Part shown: positions 25,932 through 33,527 of the stretch, piece after piece
Layout: each line of letters begins with the position of its first letter
Position numbering within the stretch: the stretch's first letter is position 1
Assembly: GCA_030526515.1 (NCBI GenBank)
Contig: JAUNCQ010000007.1
Coordinates: 1-38,157, forward strand
From: Coriobacteriia bacterium
GTDB taxonomy: Bacteria; Actinomycetota; Coriobacteriia; Coriobacteriales; Eggerthellaceae
Direction: 5' to 3'
DNA length: 38,157 nt
Position numbers and translations under genes: made by a program
Notes under the pieces: model-generated
Databases searched by the model: none
What the model saw: the letters and a program-made list of their open reading frames with translations, nothing else
What the model was told of the DNA's origin: nothing

Positions 25932-26303
25932 CTAGTCGTCATCCCCCATGATGCCGTTCACTATGCCGCTGACTATGCTGACCACGATAGATCCCAGGAA
26001 CGCGCTGAAGGCCGAGTTGACGTAGATGCCCGTGCCGAACAGCGCCACGGTTATGTTGGCCGCAAAGCCGAACAACACCGCGTTGATGATCAGGTAGAAC
26101 AGGCCCAGGGTCAGGATGCTAATGGGCGCGCCCAGCAGCTGCAGAATGGGCTTGATGCTGGCGTTGATCAGGGACAGGACCAGGGCAAAGGCCACGATGG
26201 AGATGATGGCCGACGTACCTCCCACCACGCTGATGCCAGGGATCAGCCAGGTGGCGAAACCGGTTGCCACGGCAGTGGCAACGACTCCTCCGAAGAACTT
26301 CAT
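25932..26303 (-). CDS. Four-TM membrane protein, phage-holin superfamily IV (YvlD-like)
   Basis: 123 residues with four hydrophobic helices: GGVVATAVATGFATWLIPGI, the SIVAFALVLSLINASI segment followed by KPILQLLGAPISILTLGLF, INAVLFGFAANITVALFG and GSIVVSIVSGIVNGI. The pattern, including the conserved N-x-x-I-K-P-I-L run, fits Pfam family PF04020. Despite the name these are chromosomal membrane proteins of unknown role, often tied to envelope stress in Firmicutes. It ends MGDDD. The ATG at 26303 follows AAGGAG. A -10-like TATATT at 26356-26361 lies upstream, just past the terminator of the preceding gene, so it probably has its own promoter. Confidence 0.85.
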   Translation of the reverse strand: MKFFGGVVATAVATGFATWLIPGISVVGGTSAIISIVAFALVLSLINASIKPILQLLGAPISILTLGLFYLIINAVLFGFAANITVALFGTGIYVNSAFSAFLGSIVVSIVSGIVNGIMGDDD

Positions 26304-26355
26304 GGGATGCTCCTTCTTTTTGCGGCCAGGTCGCCGCGCGTGTTTTTCGCCCCCT

Positions 26356-26361
26356 AATATA
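26356..26361 (-). promoter_or_regulatory. -10-like element upstream of the holin-like gene
   Basis: On the minus strand TATATT is followed by AGGGGGCGAAAA, about 53 nt before the ATG. No clear -35 is seen because the upstream bases are the terminator at 26366-26399. Confidence 0.35.
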
Positions 26362-26365
26362 CGGC

Positions 26366-26399
26366 AAAAGGGACCCCGTCCACGTGCGGACGGGGTCCC
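26366..26399 (-). terminator. Strong intrinsic terminator after the MarR-like gene
   Basis: On the minus strand GGGACCCCGTCC-GCACGT-GGACGGGGTCCC, a 12-bp perfect stem, is followed by TTTTG. It lies 45 nt after the stop codon. Confidence 0.85.
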
Positions 26400-26443
26400 C
26401 CTATACGAAACAAACAGATGCGCGTTACCGCGGCGAACTGCGA

Positions 26444-26953
26444 TTAGTGGCGCTTCTTGCAGTTCTTCGGAGCATGCTTGCGGCAGTGATGGTTGTGCTT
26501 GTAAGCAACCTTCTTCTTGCCGTGGATGCCCATCTCCTTGACGTTCAGGATGATCTTGTCGCTGATGGCCTCCAGAGCCTTCAGCTCGTCCTCGGTCAGG
26601 CCGGCCAGGACCTTCTCAGCCACAGCGGCGTCGGAGGACATGCGCTTCTCGGCGACCTTCTTGCCCTCCTCAGACAGGGACACGGTGTAGGTCTTCTTCT
26701 CATCGGCCTCGCCCATGACCAGCAGCTCAGCACGGACGCCCTTCTTGACGATGGACTTCACGCCCTTGCGGCCCATGCCCAGCACGTCGATGAGCTCGCG
26801 GTTGGTCAGGGTGTTGTTCTCGGCACCAGCCAGAGCCACGACCACGGCGCCCACGCCGTTCTTGAAGCTCTTGGGGCCGTTCTTGTGGAATGCCAGCTTG
26901 GCCAGGTCGGTGGCCTTCTTCATCTTTGCAACAGTCTTCTGTGCCTGGGTCAT
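26444..26953 (-). CDS. MarR-like winged-helix protein with His/Cys-rich tail
   Basis: 169 residues, very basic. The middle reads as a MarR-type winged helix: LTNRELIDVLGMGRKGVKSI is the helix-turn-helix region, KKTYTVSLSEEGKKVAEKRM the wing and following helix, and LAGLTEDELKALEAISDKII the usual C-terminal dimer helix. The last ~25 residues are unusual: six His and two Cys among Lys/Arg, including KHNHHCRKHAPKNCKKRH. They could bind metal or nucleic acid. The recognition helix is strongly basic. A near-consensus promoter, an A+T-rich upstream stretch and a strong terminator suggest high, single-gene expression. ATG at 26953 is preceded by AGAGGA. Target genes unknown; autoregulation through the inverted repeat at 27050-27074 is possible. 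Confidence 0.8.
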   Translation of the reverse strand: MTQAQKTVAKMKKATDLAKLAFHKNGPKSFKNGVGAVVVALAGAENNTLTNRELIDVLGMGRKGVKSIVKKGVRAELLVMGEADEKKTYTVSLSEEGKKVAEKRMSSDAAVAEKVLAGLTEDELKALEAISDKIILNVKEMGIHGKKKVAYKHNHHCRKHAPKNCKKRH

Positions 26954-27004
26954 GATGATCCTCTTTCCTTCTTCTCACTTCTGTTTAAAAATCAAACCTC
27001 GGCA

Positions 27005-27033
27005 ACTATAGACCTGTGACACTGGTATTTCAA
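27005..27033 (-). promoter_or_regulatory. Near-consensus promoter of the MarR-like gene
   Basis: On the minus strand TTGAAA (27033-27028), a 17-bp spacer and TATAGT (27010-27005). The start of transcription would be near 26998, leaving a ~45-nt leader. The A+T-rich DNA immediately upstream could act as an UP element. Confidence 0.8.
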
Positions 27034-27049
27034 TGAGCATTTTGTGATT

Positions 27050-27074
27050 ATTCATGCCAAATAATTACATGAAT
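27050..27074. promoter_or_regulatory. Inverted repeat upstream of the MarR-like promoter
   Basis: ATTCATG (27050-27056) and CATGAAT (27068-27074) are perfect arms 11 bp apart, starting 17 bp upstream of the -35 hexamer. MarR-type proteins bind such dyads, so this is a candidate operator. Confidence 0.45.
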
Positions 27075-27207
27075 ATGTTTTCCCAGTTCAGAGCTCTAGT
27101 TTATATTGTGCGTGAATAATTTATTTTTAACATAATAGGGTTCATTCGGACTATCTTCGAAACAACCTGGATCAACGAACTCGCTTCTCAGAAATCTCCC
27201 GAAACGC

Positions 27208-27235
27208 AAAAAGGGCCGCCCCGGAGGGCGGCCCT
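27208..27235 (-). terminator. Intrinsic terminator of the aminotransferase gene
   Basis: On the minus strand AGGGCCGCCC-TCCG-GGGCGGCCCT, a 10-bp perfect stem, is followed by TTTTTG. It starts 34 nt after the stop codon. Confidence 0.88.
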
Positions 27236-27269
27236 GGCAGGTCGTGTCAGCCCATTGCAAGCTGAGAAA

Positions 27270-28454
27270 CTAGGCGTCGTACTCAGCCTTCAGGTCGGCG
27301 AAGGCCTGCTTGGAGTTGCGAATCACATCCGCGCCCACGCAATAGCTCACGCGAGCATAGCCCTTGGAGCGGAAGCAGCTGGACGGTACCAGCAGAAGCT
27401 CGTGGGCCTTGGCGCGGTTGCAGAAGGCAACGTCGTCGTCCTCCAGCGCCTTGACCCACAGATAGAAGGCACCCTGGGGCTGCACGTACTCGTAGCCCAG
27501 CTCATCCATGATGCCGGTCAGCAGCTCGCGGTTGGCGCGATACGCCTCCACGTCGGAGGGCTCGTCCACGCAAGCCTCCACCACGCGCTGGAACAGAACG
27601 GACGCGCAGATGTAGCCCTGGTCGCGGGCAGAGCCGCTGACGGCGTAGAACACCTCGTCGGCATTCTCCATGGTATCGCTCACGTAGATGTAGCCAATGC
27701 GCTCGCCCGGCAGGGACAGGCTCTTGGAGTAGGAGTAGCAGACCAGCGTGTCAGCGTACATGCAGGGCACGTAGGGCACTTCGTCACCGTAGGTGATCTC
27801 GCGGTACGGCTCGTCGCTGATCAGGAACAGCTGGCGGCCCAGCTCCTCCTCCTTGCGACGCAGCATGTCCGTGAACTCCTGCAGGTTCTCACGGCTGTAG
27901 ATGGAGCCCACCGGGTTGTTGGGGCTGTTGATGATGATGGCAGCGGTCTTTTCGTTGATGGCAGCCTCCATGGCCGGCACGTCAATCTGGAAGTCGCCGG
28001 CACGGGCGGGCACCTCCACCAGCGTAGCGCCGGCATGCTCGGTCCACACCTTGTACTCGCAGAAGTACGGGGCCACGGTGATGACCTCTTCGCCCGGCAG
28101 CGCCACCGCGTTGATGGCAATGGCCAGGCCCGCTGCGGCACCGTGGGTCATGTACACATGCTTGGCCTGGGCATCAATGCCGAAGCGGCGCTTGATGTTG
28201 CCGGCAACTGCCTGACGCACGCCCATCTGGCCCGGGGACTGAGAGTAGCCATGCAGCACGTCCGCCGGCTCCTTCAGCAGCTCGGTGATGGTGTCGGCCA
28301 CCTTCTGGGGTGCCGGCACGCTGGGATTGCCGATGCTGAAGTCGTACACCTTGTCGTCGCCGATCTCGGCCTTGCGGGCCTGACCGTACGCGAACAGCTC
28401 GCGGATGGCATTGGGCTGATTGCCCAGGCCAATGTACTTCTGGTTCAAAGACAT
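27270..28454 (-). CDS. Class I/II PLP-dependent aminotransferase
   Basis: 394 residues, fold type I. The PLP Schiff-base lysine is K244 in YSYSKSLSLPGERIGYI. SPNNPVGSIYS and ISDEPYREITYGD are the PLP-pocket elements, and ARVSYCVGADVI near the end holds the substrate-carboxylate Arg. The sequence resembles aspartate-aminotransferase-like enzymes common in Clostridia and Coriobacteria; the donor amino acid cannot be fixed by eye. I chose the ATG at 28454 (AAGGTGG five bases upstream). The frame continues upstream through a likely promoter (TATTCT at 28510-28515), so a longer protein is unlikely. Single-gene unit with its own terminator. Confidence 0.9.
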   Translation of the reverse strand: MSLNQKYIGLGNQPNAIRELFAYGQARKAEIGDDKVYDFSIGNPSVPAPQKVADTITELLKEPADVLHGYSQSPGQMGVRQAVAGNIKRRFGIDAQAKHVYMTHGAAAGLAIAINAVALPGEEVITVAPYFCEYKVWTEHAGATLVEVPARAGDFQIDVPAMEAAINEKTAAIIINSPNNPVGSIYSRENLQEFTDMLRRKEEELGRQLFLISDEPYREITYGDEVPYVPCMYADTLVCYSYSKSLSLPGERIGYIYVSDTMENADEVFYAVSGSARDQGYICASVLFQRVVEACVDEPSDVEAYRANRELLTGIMDELGYEYVQPQGAFYLWVKALEDDDVAFCNRAKAHELLLVPSSCFRSKGYARVSYCVGADVIRNSKQAFADLKAEYDA

Positions 28455-28509
28455 GAACGCCACCTTCTTCCCTCGCGGCCACGCCGCGTCGTTCCTGTGA
28501 ATGCTCACA

Positions 28510-28515
28510 AGAATA
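28510..28515 (-). promoter_or_regulatory. Possible -10 element of the aminotransferase gene
   Basis: On the minus strand TATTCT preceded by GTGC, about 56 nt before the ATG. No good -35 hexamer at the right distance. Confidence 0.35.
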
Positions 28516-28616
28516 GCACTCCAACGTTGCAGCCGAATTAACCTCTGGGCGAAAGGGAGCCTCGGAAAGAAAGAGGGGGCATCGGACCTTGCCAAGTCCA
28601 TAGACGCAACGTTCCG

Positions 28617-28658
28617 CAAACACAACAGCGGGGACGCCCGCAATGCGAACCTCCCCGC
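28617..28658 (-). terminator. Possible terminator of the galactanase gene
   Basis: On the minus strand GCGGGGA and TCCCCGC form a 7-bp stem with a 17-nt loop, followed by TGTTGTGTTTG, 24 nt after the stop codon. The long loop and broken T tract make it tentative. Confidence 0.4.
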
Positions 28659-28682
28659 CGAATCCGTCAGATCAATGTTTCG

Positions 28683-31600
28683 TTAGAAGCCCTTGTAGGT
28701 GATGGTGCCGGTCATGTACTTGACCTTCAGCAGCTTCTTGTACGTCGTCTTCTTAGATGCCGGGACCTTGATGGTCATGGTGCACTTCTTGGCGTTGATC
28801 TTGCCGCCCACGGTCTTCAGGCGCTTGGTCTTGAACACGACCGTGGCCCTCTTGGCGCAGCCGGAGCACAGGCTCGAGCCAATGGAGGTCACGCCGGTGC
28901 CCAGGCTCAGGTACTTCAGCTTAGGGCACGCCGCGAAGGCGTAGCTGCCCACGGTCTTCACGTTGCTGCCCACGGTGACGGTAGTCACGTACTTGTTGCC
29001 GTAGAAGGCCTTGGCCGATACTGCCGTGACCTTGTAGGTGATCCCCGAAACCTTGATGGAGGTGGGGATGGTCACCTTGCTGGCCTTGCCCGCGTACTTG
29101 TAGACCTTGACCGTCTTGTCGCCGTTCACCATGTAGGTGAGCTTGTTGGAAGCGGTATAGGTCTTGGCCCACTGGGCGTACAGCACCTTGTTGGTGGAGC
29201 CGGCAGTGTAGACGGAGCCAGCCGCGTAGGCCGTGCCCTTGCCGGTGGCGCTGGTGTTCCAGCCGCGGAAGAAGCGGTTGGTGCTGTAGATGTTCTTCGG
29301 GATCGTCACGCCCTCACCGGAGGCAAGCAGCTGCTTGGCCGGCAGAGCACCCTTCACGCCCGTGGCGCCGTTCTTTGAGAAGCTCAGCGTGCCGGAGGGC
29401 TTGCGCACCAGGTTCACGTCATCGATGGTGCCCCAGGTGCCCGCAGAGCCCGTAACGGTCATGCCTACGGTCACCTCGTCGTCACCGCCCAGGGAGCCGA
29501 ACTCCAGGATGGGGTTGTTCCAGTTCAGGTAGCCGTCCAGGCTCACCGGGATTTCCATCCTGGGCTTGCCCTCGCGCTGGAACCACAGGGTGATGTTGGA
29601 GGTGCCGTCAGCCTCAAGACCGCCCTGGACGAAGGCGCTCAGCTGGTAGATGCCCGCCTTGGAAAGCTTGACGGTCTGGCTCACGGTGAAGCCGTCCTCG
29701 GCAGTCTCCAGCCAGAAGTGCAGGGCCTTCTTGCCGGAATGCACGTCAGTAGTGGTCATGTCATAGCCGGCGCCCTCGAACTCCCAGCCGTCCAGGTCGG
29801 ACTCGAAGCCCTCGTTGCTGCCGTTGCCGATGATCAGGTCAGCCCACACGGTGGTGCCGTAGGAAAGGCCGACCTTCTCGTAGATGAAGCCGCGCAGCTT
29901 GTAGGTGCCCACGGTGCCCTTCTGGAACAGGTCATTGTACTTGTCCCAAGCACCGCTCAGCCAGCTCACGCCCAGCCACTCGGAGGTACCGTCGCTGAAG
30001 TTCACCTTCACCTTCTGGGGCAGGGCCTTGCCGAAGTCGCTCACGCCTACGGTCAGGCTGATAGTGGGCGCCTCCACGGAGGTCACCGTCTTGTCGCTGG
30101 CCTTGGCGCCGGTGTAGACGTACTTGAACACGTCAAGGGAGTCCAGCTCCTTGCCGTTCACGTCGAACATGGCCTGGTTGTCCCAGGAAGAGCCACCGAA
30201 GTACTTCAGGCCCGAACGGCCGTCGTAGGACTGTGCAAAGCTGCTGGCCCAGCCGCAGCCGTACTTCTCCCACAGCTTCTGGTTGGCTGCGAAGCGCGCG
30301 TCAAAGGCGGAGCCCGTCAGGCCCTGGGTGTTGCCCACGGTGATCCAGGCCGGCTCCCAGTAGCAGTAGCCGGTGCCCAGGCCGTTGGGCAGGTCATTCA
30401 GCATGGCGATCACATCGCGGACCATCTTGGCCTGGCCGCCCACGGAGTAATCCCACTCAATGCGCTCGTTGTCGTAGTTGGACCAGGCGCTCAGCTTGTT
30501 GGGGTGACCGTCGGTGTCGTCCAGCATGTAGGCCTGGGAGGATTCCACGATCATGATCTGCTTGCCGTACTTTTCGGCATAGGTCTTCAAGGTTGCCTTG
30601 GTAGTCGTCAGGCTGCCGTGCCAGAACGGATACCAGGACATGCCCAGCACGTCGTAATCACAGCCGTACTTCTCCAGGGCAGCAGCGTATTCGTCCAGCT
30701 TGCTGCGGGCGCTGCCGGCAAAGTGGATCATCTTCGCAATGTCCAGGCTGCGCTCGGCGTTCACCTGGTCAATGGCGTTCAAGCCCGCGTTGAACAGGCC
30801 GCAGATCTCGCTCCACTCGGTATGGCCCATCAGGAACTGGTTGGTTTCGTTGCCCACCTGGACCATCCCTACGTCAATGCCTTCGTCCAACATCTTGTTC
30901 AGGGTGTCCTTGGTGTACTTCGCCAGGGAGGTCTTCTGCTGGGCCAGGGTCATGCCCTTCCAGGCCTTGGGAATCTGCTGCTCCGCCGGGCTGGTCCAGA
31001 AGTCAGAGTAATGGAAGTCCACGTAGACCTTCATGCCATACTGGGTCACGCGCTTACCCATCTCCACGGCCTTGGCCACGTCGTTGTTGCCGCCGCCGTA
31101 GCCGTTGCCCTTGGCGTCATAGGGGTCGTTCCAGATGCGGATACGAACGTAGTTCACGCCGGACTCCGCCAGGATCTGGAAGATGTCCTTCTCAACGCCC
31201 TGGGAGTCGTAGTACTTCACGCCCGCCTGCTCCAGGGAGATCACGGACGAAACGTCCACGCCCCTCATGAAGTCGGCCGAAAGCCCCTCCACCGGCTCCA
31301 GGTCATAGCTGGTCACCGGCACCGTGGGAGCGGGGTCGTCAACGTCTTCGGACTTGACGGTCAGGCGCACGTCATCCACGTTGCCCCAGCCGCCGTCCCA
31401 CAGGCTCACGTTGAAGCCCACCGTGTAGGTGCCGGCCTCGGTCACCGTGAACTCGACGCTGCCGTCAGCCCAGTTGGCCTGGTCTTCGTACGCTTCCATG
31501 GAGATCTGGGTGCTGGCCACCTGGTCCTGGCCCTTCAGAGCCACCAGCTTGGGGTCGATGCCCCAGCCTTGGCCTTGCCGCTGAGCACGTAGGTGCCCGG

Positions 31601-31909
31601 CTGCAGCTCCACGTCCTGGGTGGCCTTCATGGTCTGGGCCCACTTGGTCCAGAAGCCCAGTGCCTGGGATCCCTCGGTCACGTAGTCCGTCTTCTGACCC
31701 AGGGTCACCTCGTCAGAACCGGTGCCCCACCACTCGGGAGCCATGGTCCAGACGCCATCGTCCCACAGGGTGGAGCTTTCGAATCCGCCATCGGTCAGCA
31801 GATTCTGCGCCGGCTCGTCGGCGTAGGCCGCACCGCCGAACAGGGCCAGGCAACCTGCCAGGACACCCGTCGCAAGCAGGCCGGCCAGCCTTCTTGTCAA
31901 ACGCTTCAT
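28683..31909 (-). CDS. Secreted GH53 endo-beta-1,4-galactanase, multidomain, frameshifted
   Basis: Cleaves beta-1,4-galactan, a pectin side chain. A signal peptide (MKRLTRRLAGLLATGVLAGC to AYA) and a carbohydrate-binding-like domain come first. The GH53 domain starts at MRGVDVSSVISLEQ, with acid/base E355 (VQVGNETNQF) and nucleophile E456 (IMIVESSQAY), numbered on the repaired protein. Next come a Big_4-like Ig domain, a second galactose-binding-like domain, one InlB-type repeat (FFRGWNTSATGKG to VLYAQW) and a BspA-type leucine-rich repeat tail. The reading frame breaks near 31561-31564: the signal-peptide frame (31909 down) ends at 31535, the rest reads in another frame. One extra G in the G4 run would restore KAGGIDPKLVALKG. 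As read, the catalytic part has no signal peptide. Start supported by GAGGAGG. Confidence 0.85.
31561..31564 (-). other. Frameshift site in a run of four G
   Basis: Coding-strand G4 where the N-terminal binding domain of the galactanase changes frame. Adding one G joins the two halves of the domain smoothly. Confidence 0.72.
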
Positions 31910-31945
31910 TCTTCCTCCTCACGCCTTGTTTGCGCAGTTACCGCA

Positions 31946-31951
31946 AGTGTA
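31946..31951 (-). promoter_or_regulatory. Possible -10 element of the galactanase gene
   Basis: On the minus strand TACACT, about 37 nt before the ATG at 31909. The -35 region is not clear; TTTCGCCC lies 22 bp upstream. Confidence 0.35.
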
Positions 31952-32081
31952 GCGCGAAGAGGGCCCGTCATCAGGGCGAAAGGGAGCTTATGCGGCATTC
32001 CCGCCGCTAAATAGCCGCGTCGGCGGCGCCGATAGCAGGACGCCGCCCGAGCGATGCGCCCCGCGGCATCACATCCGCAGG

Positions 32082-32750
32082 CTACTTGACGTCGTCGCCG
32101 CTGCCGGCAAGGTCAATGGCATCGCCCACGAAGGTGGACGGCGCGTTCAGCAGGGCCTGCACCGCGTCCTTGGCGCGGGCGGGAATCTCACGCAGGTCGT
32201 AGCTGAACTGGTCATCGTAGGCGCCCTCCCCCGCCGGAGCCACGCCCAGGGCCTCCATGCCCAGGGCCTTGGCGGCGAACAGCGCACGCGGCAGATGGTA
32301 CTCCTGGGTGGCCACCACTATGCTCTTGGCCCCGAACACGTTCTTGGCCCGGTACATGCTCTCGTAGGTGGAAAAGCCCGCATAGTCGCAGAACACGTCC
32401 TGGCTGGGCACGCCGTGCTCCACCAGGTAGCGCTTCATGGCCTGGGATTCGTTGTAGTGCAGCTCGCGGTTGTCTCCGCTGGCAATGACCTTGCGGCCCG
32501 CGCCCTCCTTGTACAGGGCCACGGCGTCGTCCAGCCGCGCCCGCAGGATGTCCGACGGCGTTCCGTCCGGGTTCACCGACGCGCCCAGCACCACGATGGC
32601 GTCCGCCGCACGGCTCCGGGCATCCGCCTGCCCCACAATGGCGTCAGAGGTGGCCGTCATGACCAGGGCGTTGGCCCCGCCCAGCACCACCGCGCAGGCC
32701 ACCACCGCCGCAACGGCCAGCCGCAGCGTGTATTTCAGCAGACGCCTCAA
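32082..32750 (-). CDS. SanA-like DUF218 (YdcF family) membrane protein
   Basis: 222 residues. One N-terminal TM helix (LAVAAVVACAVVLGGANALV) anchors a DUF218 domain: DAIVVLGASVNPDGTPSDIL, ARLDDAVALYKEGAG, IASGDNRELHYNESQAMKRY, then STYESMYRA and TQEYHLPRALFAAKALGM. The order and motifs match SanA/YdcF proteins, linked in E. coli to envelope barrier function at high temperature; the biochemical activity is not settled. The TTG start at 32750 directly follows the HAD stop codon (TAGTTG), so translation is coupled. It ends the rseP-ispG-proS-HAD gene run. Confidence 0.83.
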   Translation of the reverse strand: MRRLLKYTLRLAVAAVVACAVVLGGANALVMTATSDAIVGQADARSRAADAIVVLGASVNPDGTPSDILRARLDDAVALYKEGAGRKVIASGDNRELHYNESQAMKRYLVEHGVPSQDVFCDYAGFSTYESMYRAKNVFGAKSIVVATQEYHLPRALFAAKALGMEALGVAPAGEGAYDDQFSYDLREIPARAKDAVQALLNAPSTFVGDAIDLAGSGDDVK

Positions 32751-33410
32751 CTATTTCGCCCCCAGGACCAGGGCCTGCAGGTCGGCGGCGCACTCACCGG
32801 TGAAGGTGGGCTCGCAAGCCAGCAGCTGCTCCGCGGGGAACATGCCCCACAGCGCGGCGAAGGTGGCGCAACCGGCGCCGTTGCCGGCCTGGATGTCGAA
32901 GGGGCTGTCGCCCACGTACAGGCACTCCGCCGGGTCCAGGCCCAGGCGCTGGCAGCCCAGGGCCACAGGCGCGGGATCGGGCTTGTGCAGCGGGCAGTCG
33001 TCGGGGCCGATCAGGAACTCCAGGTAGCGCTCGATGCCGAAGCACGCGCAGCCCCGCATGGCCAGGGCGTGGCGCTTGGAGGTGACCACGGCCATGCGCA
33101 CGCCGGCGTCGGCCAAGGCCTGCAGCATGCCCATGACCCCCGGGAAGTCGGCGATCAGCTCATCGTGGACGGAGTGGTTGTGCTCCCTGTAGAAGTCGGT
33201 CATGAGGGCGCCCTTGGCTTCGTCCCCGCCGGCAAAATGGATCATCTGGGCCTCCAGGGGCGTGCCCACGCCGGCCATGAGCTCTTCGTCGGTGGGCCGC
33301 CAATCCAGGAAGTGATCCATGGTGTGGCGCATGGAGGCATAGATCAGGTCGTAGGTGTTGATCAGCGTGCCGTCCAGGTCGAACAGCACGCCCTTGAACT
33401 TCGGCTCCAT
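32751..33410 (-). CDS. HAD-superfamily hydrolase (phosphoglycolate-phosphatase-like)
   Basis: 219 residues, HAD subfamily IA. Motif I is GVLFDLDGTLINTYD, with nucleophile and acid Asp. Motif II is VVTSKRH, motif III the Lys in HKPDPAPVALGCQRLG, and motif IV YVGDSPFDIQAG. The helical cap lies between motif I and II (residues ~18-85). It resembles PpaX/Gph enzymes (pyrophosphate-released or phosphoglycolate phosphatases); the substrate is unknown. I chose the ATG at 33410, five bases after AAGGGAG; the frame extends to 33470 only through the terminator hairpin at 33433-33460. A terminator upstream suggests that it is transcribed from its own promoter or by read-through from proS. Confidence 0.88.
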   Translation of the reverse strand: MEPKFKGVLFDLDGTLINTYDLIYASMRHTMDHFLDWRPTDEELMAGVGTPLEAQMIHFAGGDEAKGALMTDFYREHNHSVHDELIADFPGVMGMLQALADAGVRMAVVTSKRHALAMRGCACFGIERYLEFLIGPDDCPLHKPDPAPVALGCQRLGLDPAECLYVGDSPFDIQAGNGAGCATFAALWGMFPAEQLLACEPTFTGECAADLQALVLGAK

Positions 33411-33424
33411 GCGCGCTCCCTTCT

Positions 33425-33460
33425 CAAAAGGACGCGGGCCCCGACCAAGCGGAGCCCGCG
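33425..33460 (-). terminator. Intrinsic terminator between proS and the HAD gene
   Basis: On the minus strand CGCGGGCTCC-GCTTGGTC-GGGGCCCGCG, a 10-bp stem with one G-U, is followed by TCCTTTT. It ends about 15 nt before the HAD start codon and includes the run-up to its ribosome-binding site. A -10-like TATGTT at 33482-33487 lies upstream, so it may also act as an attenuator. Confidence 0.75.
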
Positions 33461-33527
33461 ACGTACTCACTTAGGGGACGAAACATACCACGTCCGTCCT
33501 CAAAAGGTGCAAAGCACCACAGAAAAA

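Larger units (their letters stand above)
26954..27207. other. Gene-free A+T-rich stretch
   Basis: From 26954 to 27269 there is no gene. The part at about 26985-27180 is strikingly A+T-rich compared with everything around it. It holds the MarR-like promoter, an inverted repeat (27050-27074), a distant pair ATTATTCA (27048-27055) / TGAATAAT (27113-27120), and several TATA-like hexamers. A small RNA here cannot be excluded, but I see no terminator for one on the plus strand. Confidence 0.6.

Noticed and set aside
25932-26303. Prophage holin belonging to the neighbouring islet
   Set aside because: PF04020-type proteins are ordinary chromosomal membrane proteins despite the name; base composition here matches the host and no other phage structural genes are present.
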